A DNA stretch of 64,000 nucleotides from CAYTAU01 sp964442075 (GTDB lineage Bacteria > Bacteroidota > Bacteroidia > Bacteroidales > CAYTAU01): assembly GCA_964442075.1 (NCBI GenBank), contig CAYTWH010000003.1, positions 62,001 to 126,000 on the forward strand, in the 5' to 3' direction. The position numbers and the translations under genes are program-made. The notes under the pieces are model-generated. The model was not told the DNA's origin, ran no database searches, and worked only from the letters and a program-made list of their open reading frames with translations. Shown one piece after another: positions 24,941-33,487 of the stretch (position 1 is the first letter of the stretch; each line of letters begins with the position of its first letter).

Positions 24941-25321
24941 TTACTCTTCTGTTTTCTTTTTAGTAGTATCATCTACCTGAAAACCCCATTCGCCAAGTTT
25001 GCGGAGTGTGCTTCTGAATATACCTTTTAGTATATCTCGGCATTGGGTAATATAATAGAGTGCATCGCCGGGTTGCAATGAGCTTTGCTTTTTATGAATT
25101 CCCAACAACAGGTATGCTTTTTCGGTATATTCTTCGGCTTCGCGTCTTAGCCGTTGTGCTTTATCATAAGCCTCTTTTGCCTGAGTTGTTTTTGCTTCAA
25201 AATCTTTCATATCTACAGGTTTCAAAACACTTTTGTCGCCATCGGCTTTATGTTTTTTCTGAATATCTTTACTCAATGATATTAATTTTTCAGGGTTCCT
25301 GCTAATAACTATTTTACTCAT
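24941..25321 (-). CDS. Cassette C small helical protein
   Basis: A 126-residue soluble protein with no signal peptide. It begins VISRNPEKLISLSKDIQKKH and continues with a helical, coiled-coil-prone middle rich in Ala, Glu, Lys and Arg (about residues 40-75). It ends with DILKGIFRSTLRKLGEWGF and QVDDTTKKKTEE. I recall small uncharacterised proteins with the closing LKG...LGxWGFxVDD pattern, but no function is known to me. It is not a sequence relative of the cassette A and B proteins by eye, yet it shares their layout: upstream array of about 21-bp units and downstream T1 hairpin. A TATCTTTA -7 box lies 42 nt before the ATG. Confidence 0.82.
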   Translation of the reverse strand: MSKIVISRNPEKLISLSKDIQKKHKADGDKSVLKPVDMKDFEAKTTQAKEAYDKAQRLRREAEEYTEKAYLLLGIHKKQSSLQPGDALYYITQCRDILKGIFRSTLRKLGEWGFQVDDTTKKKTEE

Positions 25322-25362
25322 AATATTTCTTTTTTTAAATTAATAAATGCATTTATTATACT

Positions 25363-25370
25363 GTAAAGAT
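25363..25370 (-). promoter_or_regulatory. Candidate -7 box for cassette C gene
   Basis: TATCTTTA on the minus strand lies between the array and the ATG at 25321 and is one base off TAnnTTTG. If real, the array is upstream of the promoter and is not transcribed with the gene. Confidence 0.45.
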
Positions 25371-25424
25371 ATAAAATAATATTGAGTATAAAAAAGTTTA
25401 AATTGGATTTATAAAACATTTTAT

Positions 25425-25664
25425 TGCTTCTAAAAAAGTTTGGAGGGCTTATAGCAAACATTTAGTTGTTCCAAAAATGTTTTGAGAGCTTTGTAAAAAA
25501 AAATATTGGTTCAAATGTTTTGTGGAGAGCTTCCAAATAACATTATAAGCTTCCAAAAATGTTTTGAGAGCCTTGTAAAAAAATATACTGGTTAAAATGT
25601 TTTGTGAGGAGCTTGCAAAAAACATTATAAACTCTCTAAAGTTTTATAATTGCATGAAACAGTT
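25425..25664 (-). repeat. Degenerate array of cassette C (about 21-bp units, about 82-bp super-period)
   Basis: Units such as AGCTTCCAAAAATGTTTTGAG recur with lengths of 18-23 and mostly 20-21 bases. A larger period is also visible: the block from 25478 repeats from 25560 with the same order of sub-units (CCAAAAATGTTTTGAGAG, then TTGTAAAAAAA, then AAATGTTTTGTG, then AACATTATAA). It is more diverged than arrays A and B. It fills the gap between the AlbA_2 gene and the cassette C gene. Confidence 0.75.
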
Positions 25665-25669
25665 TTGCT

Positions 25670-25704
25670 ATATCACGAAAGTGTGTAACTGTATCACGAA
25701 AGTG
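25670..25704 (-). repeat. Upstream motif of cassette C (two tandem copies)
   Basis: On the minus strand CACTTTCGTGATAC and then ACACACTTTCGTGATA, 21 bp apart, followed by TAGCAAAACTGTTTCATGCA. The last part equals the beginning of the array in cassette A (CTGTTTCATGCA or its one-base variant). The gene on the other side ends 22 bp away. Confidence 0.65.
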
Positions 25705-25725
25705 AAAAAAAATCTAAAATTGAAA

Positions 25726-26703
25726 TTAGCCTTCTATCTGAATAACATCGTTATTGTTAATAAGCTTTGTGGTAAAATCGGCTTGTTTAAGTTCAAATTG
25801 CTTGTAGCGAAAAGTATCTTTTATAGAATATTCGTGTTTTTTAATACCATTTGAATAGTAAAGTTTAATAATAATATTTTCGGTATTATAAACATCAAAA
25901 TTCTCCTGATTTACTATCAATTTAGCTTCTATAACAGTTGTAAGTTCTTCCTGAAATAATGGACTTTTGTTAGCAATTGCAAAAACACTGTGTATGCCAT
26001 CGTGTTTTGAAAATTTGTTTTGCAAAGCCGAAAAAGTGGGGTCGTGCAATGCCGATGGAATATACAACTCAAATTTATATGTATGTTCTATTGCGCTGCT
26101 AATGTTTCTAATTAAAAATTTAGGAAAAAAGTTCATTTCGGTATACAGTCCATTGTGTAAAACCGGAACTCCGCCTGTGTTTATTAATCCAAAAAATTCA
26201 ATATCGGCAATATTTGTTTTGTTATAAGCCATTCTAACTTCATATTCGTCCATCACAACTTCTTTAAAATTCGACCTTTTGTAAAACTTTTTATCGTAAG
26301 CCATGTGTGGAGCTTTAGAGCTTTCGGGAATTTTAAATAATATTACCGATTTGCTTTCATCGTTATCAAAAACAATTTTATGAATTTCAAGACCTTCAAT
26401 ATTTTTTTGAATACGAATGTTTAAAAGACTTTGTAATTTTTCAACAGTTATTTCATTTCCATTGATAAAAGAAATTTCTCTTGCTCTTCTTTTCTTTGTT
26501 TCAATACCAAAAACTAAGATCCCGCCAATTGTGTTTGCAAAAGATGAAATAATTACAGAAAGTTTATCAAGCATTCTGTCATTAATAACCGATATTTCAT
26601 CGGAGCGCTTAAATTCTATATCCAAATTTTCATCAATTCTGTATTCTATAAGTTTTAGAATATCACTTTGGCTTATATCTTTTTTGTTAAGAAACTGAAG
26701 CAT
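25726..26703 (-). CDS. AlbA_2 (Schlafen AlbA-type) domain protein
   Basis: The N-terminal 150 residues form an AlbA_2 putative DNA-binding domain: ENLDIEFKRSDEIS, then ISSFANTIGGILVFGIETKKR, and KIPESSKAPHMAYDKKFYKRSN. This fold is found in transcriptional regulators and in some defence-related proteins. The C-terminal half (about 165-325) is a beta-rich domain of no known family. There is no C-terminal ATPase or helix-turn-helix as in the longer AlbA_2 proteins. It lies directly upstream of the cassette C array on the same strand, with the array starting at its 3' end. Whether it acts on that array is inference. Confidence 0.82.
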   Translation of the reverse strand: MLQFLNKKDISQSDILKLIEYRIDENLDIEFKRSDEISVINDRMLDKLSVIISSFANTIGGILVFGIETKKRRAREISFINGNEITVEKLQSLLNIRIQKNIEGLEIHKIVFDNDESKSVILFKIPESSKAPHMAYDKKFYKRSNFKEVVMDEYEVRMAYNKTNIADIEFFGLINTGGVPVLHNGLYTEMNFFPKFLIRNISSAIEHTYKFELYIPSALHDPTFSALQNKFSKHDGIHSVFAIANKSPLFQEELTTVIEAKLIVNQENFDVYNTENIIIKLYYSNGIKKHEYSIKDTFRYKQFELKQADFTTKLINNNDVIQIEG

Positions 26704-26740
26704 GTTGTTTACATAATTTTAAAATGTAAAAATAATAAAA

Positions 26741-26767
26741 AAACCACGCCAAACATGACGCAGTTTT
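26741..26767 (-). terminator. Terminator after the DUF1573 gene
   Basis: On the minus strand AAACTGCGTC and GGCGTGGTTT pair, with G-U pairs, around a short loop and are followed by seven T residues. It is 29 bp past the stop at 26796. Confidence 0.75.
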
Positions 26768-26795
26768 AAAAAAATGAAAAATCTTTAAATTATAG

Positions 26796-27923
26796 TTAAT
26801 TTGTTTTTGGCAATGATCCGGGTATTTCAACTTCACCGGTAATTTTCAGTATTATTGTGCTATTTTTAGGGTCATTAGTTATTACTGTAATTGTTTTATT
26901 TTGCTTTCCTTTTTTTCCTCTTGAATTAAAAATAGTTTTTATACTACTTGTTTTGCCTCCTTTAATAATTTTATCGGCAGGATTAGTTGCCGTGCAACCA
27001 CAACTTGCTTTAATTTTTCGTATTATTAAATCATTTTTTCCTTCATTTTTAAAAGTATATTCATGTGTAACACTTTCTCCTTGTTTAATTTTACCAAAAT
27101 TAAAAACAGTATTATCAAATTTAATTATAGCTGCATCAGCAATTTCTTTTTCTGTTAATACGGAAAAATCTTCTTTAATAGAAGCACTTATCGATAATCG
27201 GTTTCGTTGATTATTATCATCATTAATAATAAGATTTACTCTGTTGATCATAAATCCCCATTCTTGTTCTCCTTTTGCATTTTTGTTTAAACTTGCATCA
27301 TAACTTGCAACAATTAAAGCTTTTTGTTTAGGTTTAATAATTTCAGGTTTTGCTTTAATAGTAATATGGTTAGGAACTCTGTCAAATGTTATTTTCATAT
27401 CAACAAAACCATCATTTATAACCAGTAATGAATCTGTTTTCTTTTCGTTACTTTTAATTTTAACAAAAGCCAGATGATTTGATTTTAAACGTAAGTCTCC
27501 CATCTGATGTGGAAATAGGTCAGCAATAGTTTTTGGCCTTGCAATAACAACTCCCTGAATTCTTAGAACTTTGGTAGGTGTTTCGGAATTTGACAAAACA
27601 GTTAATGATTTATTAAATTTTCCGGGTCTGTTTTTGGGATTATAAGTTGCTTTTACCGAACCGCTTTTACCAGGTGCAATTGGTGTTTTTGACCATTCGG
27701 GCGAAGTACACCCACATGATGCTTTTACATTGTTTATTATTAATGGTTCGCCACCGGTATTTGTAACTTCAAATTCACAAGTAACAGGACCATCTTCTTC
27801 TTTAATTGTGCCAAACTGGTGAACTTCTTCATTAAATGATATTGTTGATTTTTTTGATTGAGAAAAACTTTTTATACTGAGTGTAAAAAGTATTATTAGC
27901 AATGTTATAATTACATTTTTCAT
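26796..27923 (-). CDS. Secreted DUF1573 protein, two domains
   Basis: A signal peptide (residues 1-22, ending SFSQ) precedes two Ig-like DUF1573 domains. Each has the family pattern: HQFGTIKEEDGPVTCEFEVTNTGGEPL and NNVKASCGCTSPEW in the first (about 35-125), and FNFGKIKQGESVTHEYTFKNEG and KIKASCGCTATNP in the second (about 270-370). The middle 130 residues form another beta segment with no clear family. These proteins are secreted or periplasmic in Bacteroidota; function is unknown. The gene is monocistronic with a clear terminator. Confidence 0.9.
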   Translation of the reverse strand: MKNVIITLLIILFTLSIKSFSQSKKSTISFNEEVHQFGTIKEEDGPVTCEFEVTNTGGEPLIINNVKASCGCTSPEWSKTPIAPGKSGSVKATYNPKNRPGKFNKSLTVLSNSETPTKVLRIQGVVIARPKTIADLFPHQMGDLRLKSNHLAFVKIKSNEKKTDSLLVINDGFVDMKITFDRVPNHITIKAKPEIIKPKQKALIVASYDASLNKNAKGEQEWGFMINRVNLIINDDNNQRNRLSISASIKEDFSVLTEKEIADAAIIKFDNTVFNFGKIKQGESVTHEYTFKNEGKNDLIIRKIKASCGCTATNPADKIIKGGKTSSIKTIFNSRGKKGKQNKTITVITNDPKNSTIILKITGEVEIPGSLPKTN

Positions 27924-28127
27924 AAAAATAGAATTTATATAAATACAAATTTAAACTGTTTATACTATTTAATAACACTCATTAACAAACATTAACAAAG
28001 AGTAAAACCATGTTTGCCATTGGTAGAATCACAGTTGTAAATAGTTTTTGGACTATTTTATAATTACGTTTGATATAATTCCTATATTAGCAATCCAAAA
28101 TTTAGTATTAATTTAAAATATATAATA

Positions 28128-30260
28128 GTGAAAACAAGTTTATTAATATTTTTTGTGATTAGTGTTATTTTGTATTCATGCACTTCACAAAGCGAAAAAA
28201 AAGAAAATATCATGAATGAGACTAATTTAAGTAATCCATTATTGACTGAGTTTAATACTCCATACAATGTTCCTCCGTTCGATAAAATAAAAAATGAACA
28301 TTATATACCTGCATACAAAGAGGCAATTAAAAAACAAGAAGAAGAAATAAATGAAATAGTAAACAGTACAGAAAAACCTACATTTGAAAACACAATTGTT
28401 GCATTAGACAATAGCGGCGAATTACTTAGTAATGTAGATAATATTTTTCAAACTCTTGAAAGTGCAATTACCAGCGAAGAAATGCAGGATATTGCAAAAA
28501 AAGTTGCTCCCTTAATTTCTAAAAACGGCGATGATATTAAATTAAACGCAAAGCTTTTTGAACGAATAACAACAGTTTATAATGAAAAAGATAATTTAAG
28601 TTTGGATGCAGAGCAAAGCACTTTACTTGATAAAACATATAAAGGTTTTGTTCGTGGTGGTGCTAATTTGAATGATGAAGACAAAACAAGATTTAGAGAA
28701 ATTAACGAAAAACTTTCTGTGCTTACCGTTGAGCATGGCGAAAATCAGCTTAAAGAAACAAATGCATTTACACTTTTAATAGATAATAAAGAAGAGCTTG
28801 CAGGATTACCACAATCGAGTATTGATGCAGCTTTTGAAACAGCAAAAGAAAAAGGCGAAGAAGGTAAATGGATATTTACAGTACAAAAACCAAGCTTGAT
28901 ACCATTTTTGCAGTATTCAGAAAAACGTGAATTGCGTGAAAGAATGCTTACAGCATACATTATGCGAGGCGATAACAATAACGAGAACGATAATAAAAAA
29001 ATAGTTGCTGAAATTGTAAACTTGCGTCTTGAAAGAGCAAACTTGCTTGGTTTTGATAGTCATGCAGCTTATGTATTGGACGACAATATGGCTAAAACAT
29101 CAGAAAATGTATATGAATTATTAAACAAATTATTTACAGCTGCTTTGCCTATTGCAAAAAAAGAGGTAAAAGAACTTCAGGCATTGATAGATAAAGAAGG
29201 AGGTAAATTTAAACTTGAGCCTTGGGATTGGTGGTATTATGCCGAAAAAATTAAAAAAGAAAAATACGCTTTCGATGAAGAAGAGTTGCGACCATATTTT
29301 AAATTAGAAAACGTATTACAAGGAGCATTTGATGTAGCAAACAAACTATATGATATTAAATTTAAAATACGTACCGATATACCAACATATCATAACGAAG
29401 CAAGTGTTTATGAAGTTTTAGAAGCCGACGGAACACATATTGGTATATTATATATGGATTTTTTTCCAAGAGAAAGCAAAAGAGCAGGAGCATGGATGAC
29501 AGGTTTTAGAAAACAATCAAAAAGAGGCGGACAAGATATTACTCCTGTAATTTCTGTAGTTTGCAATTTTTCAAAACCAACTGCCGATAAACCAGCATTG
29601 CTGAATTTCGACGAGGTAGAAACACTATTTCACGAGTTTGGTCATGCACTGCATGGTTTACTTTCAGAATGTACTTATTATAAACTTTCGGGCACTTCAG
29701 TAGCTCGCGATTTTGTTGAACTGCCATCGCAAATAATGGAAAACTGGGCAGGCGAACCCGAAGTTCTTAAGATGTATGCAAAACATTATAAAACCGGCGA
29801 AATTATTCCCGATGAGCTTATCGAAAAACTTAAAAACAGCGGTAAATTCAATCAGGGATTTGCTACCATTGAATTTCTTTCGGCAGCATTTCTCGATCTT
29901 GCATGGCATACAGTTACCAAAACATCGGAATTTAATGTTAATGAGTTTGAAAAAGCTGCAATGGATAAAATTGCTTTATTACCCGAAATTATAGTCAGAT
30001 ACAGAAGCACTTATTTTAGTCATATTTTTTCAGGCGGTTATTCATCGGGATATTACAGCTATATTTGGGCAGCAATATTAGATGCCGATGCTTTTGAAGC
30101 ATTTAAAGAAACAAGTCTTTTTGATAAAAAAACGGCAACTGCTTTTAGAGAAAATATCCTCTCAAAAGGCGGAACAAAAGACCCTATGCTTTTATATAAG
30201 CGTTTTAGAGGAGCAGAGCCATCAATAGAACCATTGCTTAAGCGTAAAGGATTGAAGTAG
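28128..30260 (+). CDS. dcp: M3-family zinc metallopeptidase, Dcp-type lipoprotein
   Basis: A thermolysin-fold oligopeptidase. The zinc motif HEFGHALHG lies at residues 502-510 with Glu503 catalytic, and the typical SQIMENWAGEPEVL block follows with the third zinc ligand. It ends with the family block DPMLLYKRFRGAEPSIEPLLKRKG. The start is GTG: the first 20 residues (MKTSLLIFFVISVILYSC) form a lipoprotein signal with Cys at 18, which supports this start over the internal ATG at 28212. It is thus an envelope peptidyl-dipeptidase that trims peptides for uptake. Length 710 is usual for Dcp. Confidence 0.93.
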   Translation: MKTSLLIFFVISVILYSCTSQSEKKENIMNETNLSNPLLTEFNTPYNVPPFDKIKNEHYIPAYKEAIKKQEEEINEIVNSTEKPTFENTIVALDNSGELLSNVDNIFQTLESAITSEEMQDIAKKVAPLISKNGDDIKLNAKLFERITTVYNEKDNLSLDAEQSTLLDKTYKGFVRGGANLNDEDKTRFREINEKLSVLTVEHGENQLKETNAFTLLIDNKEELAGLPQSSIDAAFETAKEKGEEGKWIFTVQKPSLIPFLQYSEKRELRERMLTAYIMRGDNNNENDNKKIVAEIVNLRLERANLLGFDSHAAYVLDDNMAKTSENVYELLNKLFTAALPIAKKEVKELQALIDKEGGKFKLEPWDWWYYAEKIKKEKYAFDEEELRPYFKLENVLQGAFDVANKLYDIKFKIRTDIPTYHNEASVYEVLEADGTHIGILYMDFFPRESKRAGAWMTGFRKQSKRGGQDITPVISVVCNFSKPTADKPALLNFDEVETLFHEFGHALHGLLSECTYYKLSGTSVARDFVELPSQIMENWAGEPEVLKMYAKHYKTGEIIPDELIEKLKNSGKFNQGFATIEFLSAAFLDLAWHTVTKTSEFNVNEFEKAAMDKIALLPEIIVRYRSTYFSHIFSGGYSSGYYSYIWAAILDADAFEAFKETSLFDKKTATAFRENILSKGGTKDPMLLYKRFRGAEPSIEPLLKRKGLK

Positions 30261-30334
30261 GATTGAAGTTGGAAGACGGAAGTCGGAAGTCAAAAAAACC
30301 GCTTAGCTAATGAACTCTATAATTTGAAGTTTTA
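30261..30334. repeat. GGAAGTCGGAAG-type simple repeat after dcp
   Basis: GGAAGACGGAAGTCGGAAGT (30270-30289) is a run of seven-base units like that at 8092-8140 but in opposite orientation. It is followed by AT-rich sequence. The whole 309-bp gap from 30261 to 30569 is made of dispersed elements: this run, the TACACTTTCGTGATA motif, then hairpins T1 and T2, then about 100 bp in which I see nothing. Confidence 0.55.
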
Positions 30335-30354
30335 ATACACTTTCGTGATATAGC
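30335..30354 (+). repeat. TACACTTTCGTGATA motif without an array
   Basis: ATACACTTTCGTGATATAGC followed by AATACTGTTTTAAACA, which matches the TAGCAAAACTGTTT continuation of cassette C. No array or gene follows; instead the T1 and T2 hairpins come 32 bp later in the opposite orientation. Confidence 0.6.
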
Positions 30355-30385
30355 AATACTGTTTTAAACACTTAACAAAATTAAT

Positions 30386-30467
30386 AAAAAAAGAGAAAAG
30401 TCTCTTCTAATTTTAGGTTAAAAAAAAGCCTCACCCCAACCCTCTCCAAAGGAGAGGGAGTTTTTGA
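30386..30467 (-). terminator. Composite T2-T1 double hairpin after aspartate kinase
   Basis: On the minus strand the T2 hairpin (CCCTCTCCTTTGGAGAGG and a T run, 30467-30428) is followed by a T1-type hairpin (AAGAGACTTTTCTCTTTTTT, 30413-30386). Same order and spacing occur after cassette C. Here it lies about 100 bp past the aspartate kinase stop and could serve as its terminator. Confidence 0.7.
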
Positions 30468-30569
30468 CCCTTCTACAAACTCATGATAACACTTTTTCTT
30501 TTTGGCTTTACATCTCTGCGAGCTTTTACTAAATTTATGACACAGTTATATGAACACTCTACTTTGTAG

Positions 30570-31826
30570 CTAATTACTGATAACAAATTGAGCTGTATAT
30601 CTAGTTTTTTGCTCTAAATATATTGTTTTGCCTTTTAAAACACGATTAATTGTAGGTTCATTATAGTGTCTTATTGTAGCTAGTTCAAGGCCCTTATTAA
30701 ATAAAACCTTATAATTGTCTTTAAGAGAATTTATAAAATTTTCTATTTTACTAGGATTGTCATCAACACATATAGAAAAATTTAATGCTGAGTTTTGCAT
30801 TAAATTAATTTTAATACCTTTCTCAACAAGCTTCTTAAATATTTCACTTAAATTTTCTTCTATTATAAAAGAGAAATCTTTTGGGGAAATAGAAATAAGT
30901 ACTTGATTTACTTTAAAAATGAATGATGGTATTTTTTCATCTTTAGTAGTATTCTTGTTAATTAAAGAACCTTCTTCTGTTGGTTCAATAAATGACTTTA
31001 CATATAATGGTATTAATTTATTTTCTAAAGGTTTAATAGTTTTTGGATGAATAATTGTAGCTCCATAATATGATAACTCAATAGCTTCATGATATGAAAT
31101 GTTTCCTAATTTTATAGTATCATCAAACCATTTTGGGTCAGCGTTTAATAAACCAGACACATCTTTCCATATAACTAGTTCTTTCGCATTTAGAATATTT
31201 GCAATAATTGCAGCAGAATAATCTGACCCTTCCCTACCAAGCGTGGTTGTTTCCTCTTCTATGGTACCTCCAATAAAACCCTGAGTAATATAAAGACTTG
31301 TTTTACTAAAACTAAATGTTTTTTTTATATTATCTGTTGATTTTACCCAATCAACTTTTGCCTCTTGATATTGGTTATCAGTTATTATACATTTTCTAAT
31401 ATCAATATATTGACAATCTTTTTCACATAAATTCAGATAATTACTTATTATCGTTGTTGATAATAATTCTCCATAAGGAACAAGCTGGTCGTAAACAAAA
31501 GCATAATTTTCATCACAAGTATTTGATAATATAGTTTTAATTTCATTAAATAAAGATTCAATCTTTTCCTTTATCAAAAATGAATTATCAAAGAATAATT
31601 CGTTAACAATATTATAATGATAATCATATATACTCTTAAAATCAAAATTCACACATTCATTTCCATTGTAGTAACTATGACAAAGCTTTTCGAATGCATT
31701 TGTCATTTTTCCCATTGCCGATACTACAATAACGATATTATCATTATAGCTTTCAATTATATGGCGTAGATTTTTTACAGCATTTGCATCTTTTACTGAT
31801 GCTCCCCCAAATTTAAATACAAGCAT
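30570..31826 (-). CDS. lysC: Aspartate kinase
   Basis: First step from aspartate to lysine, threonine and methionine. It has the amino-acid kinase start VFKFGGASVKDANAV, the aspartate-binding GFIGGTIEEETTTLGREGSDYSA block, ELVIWKDVSGLLNADP, and ELSYYGATIIHPKTI. The C-terminal 120 residues (about 290-418) carry a divergent ACT-type regulatory part (VLISISPKDFSF, LVEKGIKINLMQNSA). At 418 residues it is a monofunctional enzyme with no homoserine dehydrogenase. It follows the aspartate-semialdehyde dehydrogenase gene after 6 nt in one operon, so both first steps are co-expressed. Confidence 0.92.
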   Translation of the reverse strand: MLVFKFGGASVKDANAVKNLRHIIESYNDNIVIVVSAMGKMTNAFEKLCHSYYNGNECVNFDFKSIYDYHYNIVNELFFDNSFLIKEKIESLFNEIKTILSNTCDENYAFVYDQLVPYGELLSTTIISNYLNLCEKDCQYIDIRKCIITDNQYQEAKVDWVKSTDNIKKTFSFSKTSLYITQGFIGGTIEEETTTLGREGSDYSAAIIANILNAKELVIWKDVSGLLNADPKWFDDTIKLGNISYHEAIELSYYGATIIHPKTIKPLENKLIPLYVKSFIEPTEEGSLINKNTTKDEKIPSFIFKVNQVLISISPKDFSFIIEENLSEIFKKLVEKGIKINLMQNSALNFSICVDDNPSKIENFINSLKDNYKVLFNKGLELATIRHYNEPTINRVLKGKTIYLEQKTRYTAQFVISN

Positions 31827-31832
31827 GCTCTA

Positions 31833-32822
31833 TTATTTTATAATTTTATTAGATATCAGGTATTCTGCAATTTGTATTGCATTTGTAGCAGCACCTTTTC
31901 TCAAGTTATCTGCAACAATCCATATATTTATGGCATTCTCGATTGTGAAATCTTTTCGCAAACGTCCAACAAATACTTCATCTTTTCCATTTGCCAAAAT
32001 TGGCATTGGATAAATATTATTATTTATATCATCCATTAAAACAACACCCTTTGTTGAGTTTAAAATCTTAATAATTTCAACTATATCAATATCTTTTTCA
32101 AATTCAATATTAAGTGATTCTGAATGACCACCCACAACAGGAACCCTAACAGCAGTAGCTGATACTTGAATGCTATTATCTAATATTTTTTTTGTTTCGT
32201 TAGATAATTTCATTTCTTCAGCAGTATATCCATTTTCTGTGAATTTATCGCAATGAGGCAAACAATTTTTATCTATTTGGTATGGATAAGCTTTTTCTCC
32301 AACAATACCTTGTCTTTCGTTTTCCATTTGCAATATTGCAGCACTGCCAGTTCCAGTAATTGATTGGTATGTTGAAACAACAATTCTTTTTATATTATAT
32401 TTATTATGAAGAGGCGCAATTGGTAACAACATTTGTATAGTTGAACAATTTGGGTTAGCAATAATTTTATCTTCTTTAGTTAAAATAGAACCATTTATTT
32501 CAGGAATAATAAGCTTTTTATCTTCGTGCATTCGCCATGCTGAAGAATTATCAACAACAAAAGTTCCATTTGCAGCAAACTTTGGTGCATATTCTAATGA
32601 AATTTCAGCACTTGCAGAAAATAAAGCTAAATCAGGTTTCTGACTAATAGCAGTTAAAATATCTACAACTTCATAATTACAATTATTGTATATAATTGTT
32701 TTATTAAGTGATTTTTCTGAAGCAACAGGAATTAATTCAGAAATTGGAAAATTCCTTTCTTTTAATACCTTTAAAAATGTTTGACCCACCAAACCTGTAA
32801 CACCAACAATAGCAACTTTCAT
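31833..32822 (-). CDS. asd: Aspartate-semialdehyde dehydrogenase
   Basis: Reduces aspartyl phosphate to aspartate semialdehyde with NADPH. It shows the GVTGLVGQTFLKVL nucleotide loop at residues 7-20, SASAEISLEYAPKFA, VVDNSSAWRM, the catalytic Cys in IANPNCSTIQM, and VSTYQSITGTG. Near the C-terminus are RVPVVGGHSESLNIEF and the NIWIVADNLRKGAATNAIQIAE closing block. Length 329 is normal. It stands between an Lrp-family regulator and aspartate kinase in a minus-strand operon. Confidence 0.95.
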   Translation of the reverse strand: MKVAIVGVTGLVGQTFLKVLKERNFPISELIPVASEKSLNKTIIYNNCNYEVVDILTAISQKPDLALFSASAEISLEYAPKFAANGTFVVDNSSAWRMHEDKKLIIPEINGSILTKEDKIIANPNCSTIQMLLPIAPLHNKYNIKRIVVSTYQSITGTGSAAILQMENERQGIVGEKAYPYQIDKNCLPHCDKFTENGYTAEEMKLSNETKKILDNSIQVSATAVRVPVVGGHSESLNIEFEKDIDIVEIIKILNSTKGVVLMDDINNNIYPMPILANGKDEVFVGRLRKDFTIENAINIWIVADNLRKGAATNAIQIAEYLISNKIIK

Positions 32823-32861
32823 AATTAGATTTATTTAGTAATAATTTAAGTTTAATAATAT

Positions 32862-33332
32862 TTATTCAATTGACAATTGACGAATAAAACCTTCTTCCAA
32901 AGATAAAAAGGTTTCTGTATATACAACTTCTGGAATAGATTGAATTTCTTCAACAATAATACGTTTTAATATCTCGTTATTTTTTGTCTGAATTTTCACA
33001 AACAAAGAATGTTTTCCAGTTATATGATAACATTCCGTGATTTCATCAATTTTTTTTATCCTGCTAAATACATCATTATGGCTATTTTTAGATGTTAAAT
33101 TAACTTGAATTCCTATAAAAGCACATGTTTGATGTCCTAGTTTTGATAATGAAATATTTATTTGCGAACCGTTAATAATACCAAATTCTTTTAATTTTTG
33201 CACTCTTTGATGTATTGCAGGACCCGTTACTCTACATAAACGGGCAACTTCAACATAAGGCATACGAGCATCTTTCAGAAGAATTGAAATTATTTTTCTG
33301 TCCAAACTATCAATTTTAAATTTTTCGACCAT
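32862..33332 (-). CDS. Lrp/AsnC-family transcriptional regulator
   Basis: An N-terminal helix-turn-helix (IDSLDRKIISILLKDARMPY then VEVARLCRVTGPAIHQRVQKL, residues 5-50) is followed by a C-terminal RAM/AsnC ligand domain with GIQVNLTSKN, CYHITGKHSLFVKI and VYTETFLSLEEG. Such regulators sense amino acids. It begins the operon with asd and aspartate kinase and is divergent from a Cys/Met-type lyase, so control of this local amino-acid island is a reasonable inference. A TATATTTG -7 box lies 21 nt upstream. Confidence 0.92.
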   Translation of the reverse strand: MVEKFKIDSLDRKIISILLKDARMPYVEVARLCRVTGPAIHQRVQKLKEFGIINGSQINISLSKLGHQTCAFIGIQVNLTSKNSHNDVFSRIKKIDEITECYHITGKHSLFVKIQTKNNEILKRIIVEEIQSIPEVVYTETFLSLEEGFIRQLSIE

Positions 33333-33352
33333 ATTTAATATTCTTTAGCTTA

Positions 33353-33360
33353 CAAATATA
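33353..33360 (-). promoter_or_regulatory. -7 box of the lrp-asd-lysC operon
   Basis: TATATTTG on the minus strand matches TAnnTTTG. The 155-bp divergent region also holds the promoter of the lyase gene and is the natural place for regulator binding. Confidence 0.5.
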
Positions 33361-33454
33361 ATCTTTTTTTACATATATACTTTCATTTATTATTTATTTT
33401 ACATTTTTTAATTAGATTATGATTTTTAACATGTTTTATTACTTACATAACTAA

Positions 33455-33462
33455 TAATTTTG
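33455..33462 (+). promoter_or_regulatory. -7 box of the Cys/Met lyase gene
   Basis: TAATTTTG matches TAnnTTTG and lies 25 nt before the ATG at 33488. Confidence 0.5.
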
Positions 33463-33487
33463 TATTGAATTTTAAAATTAAAGAGAT

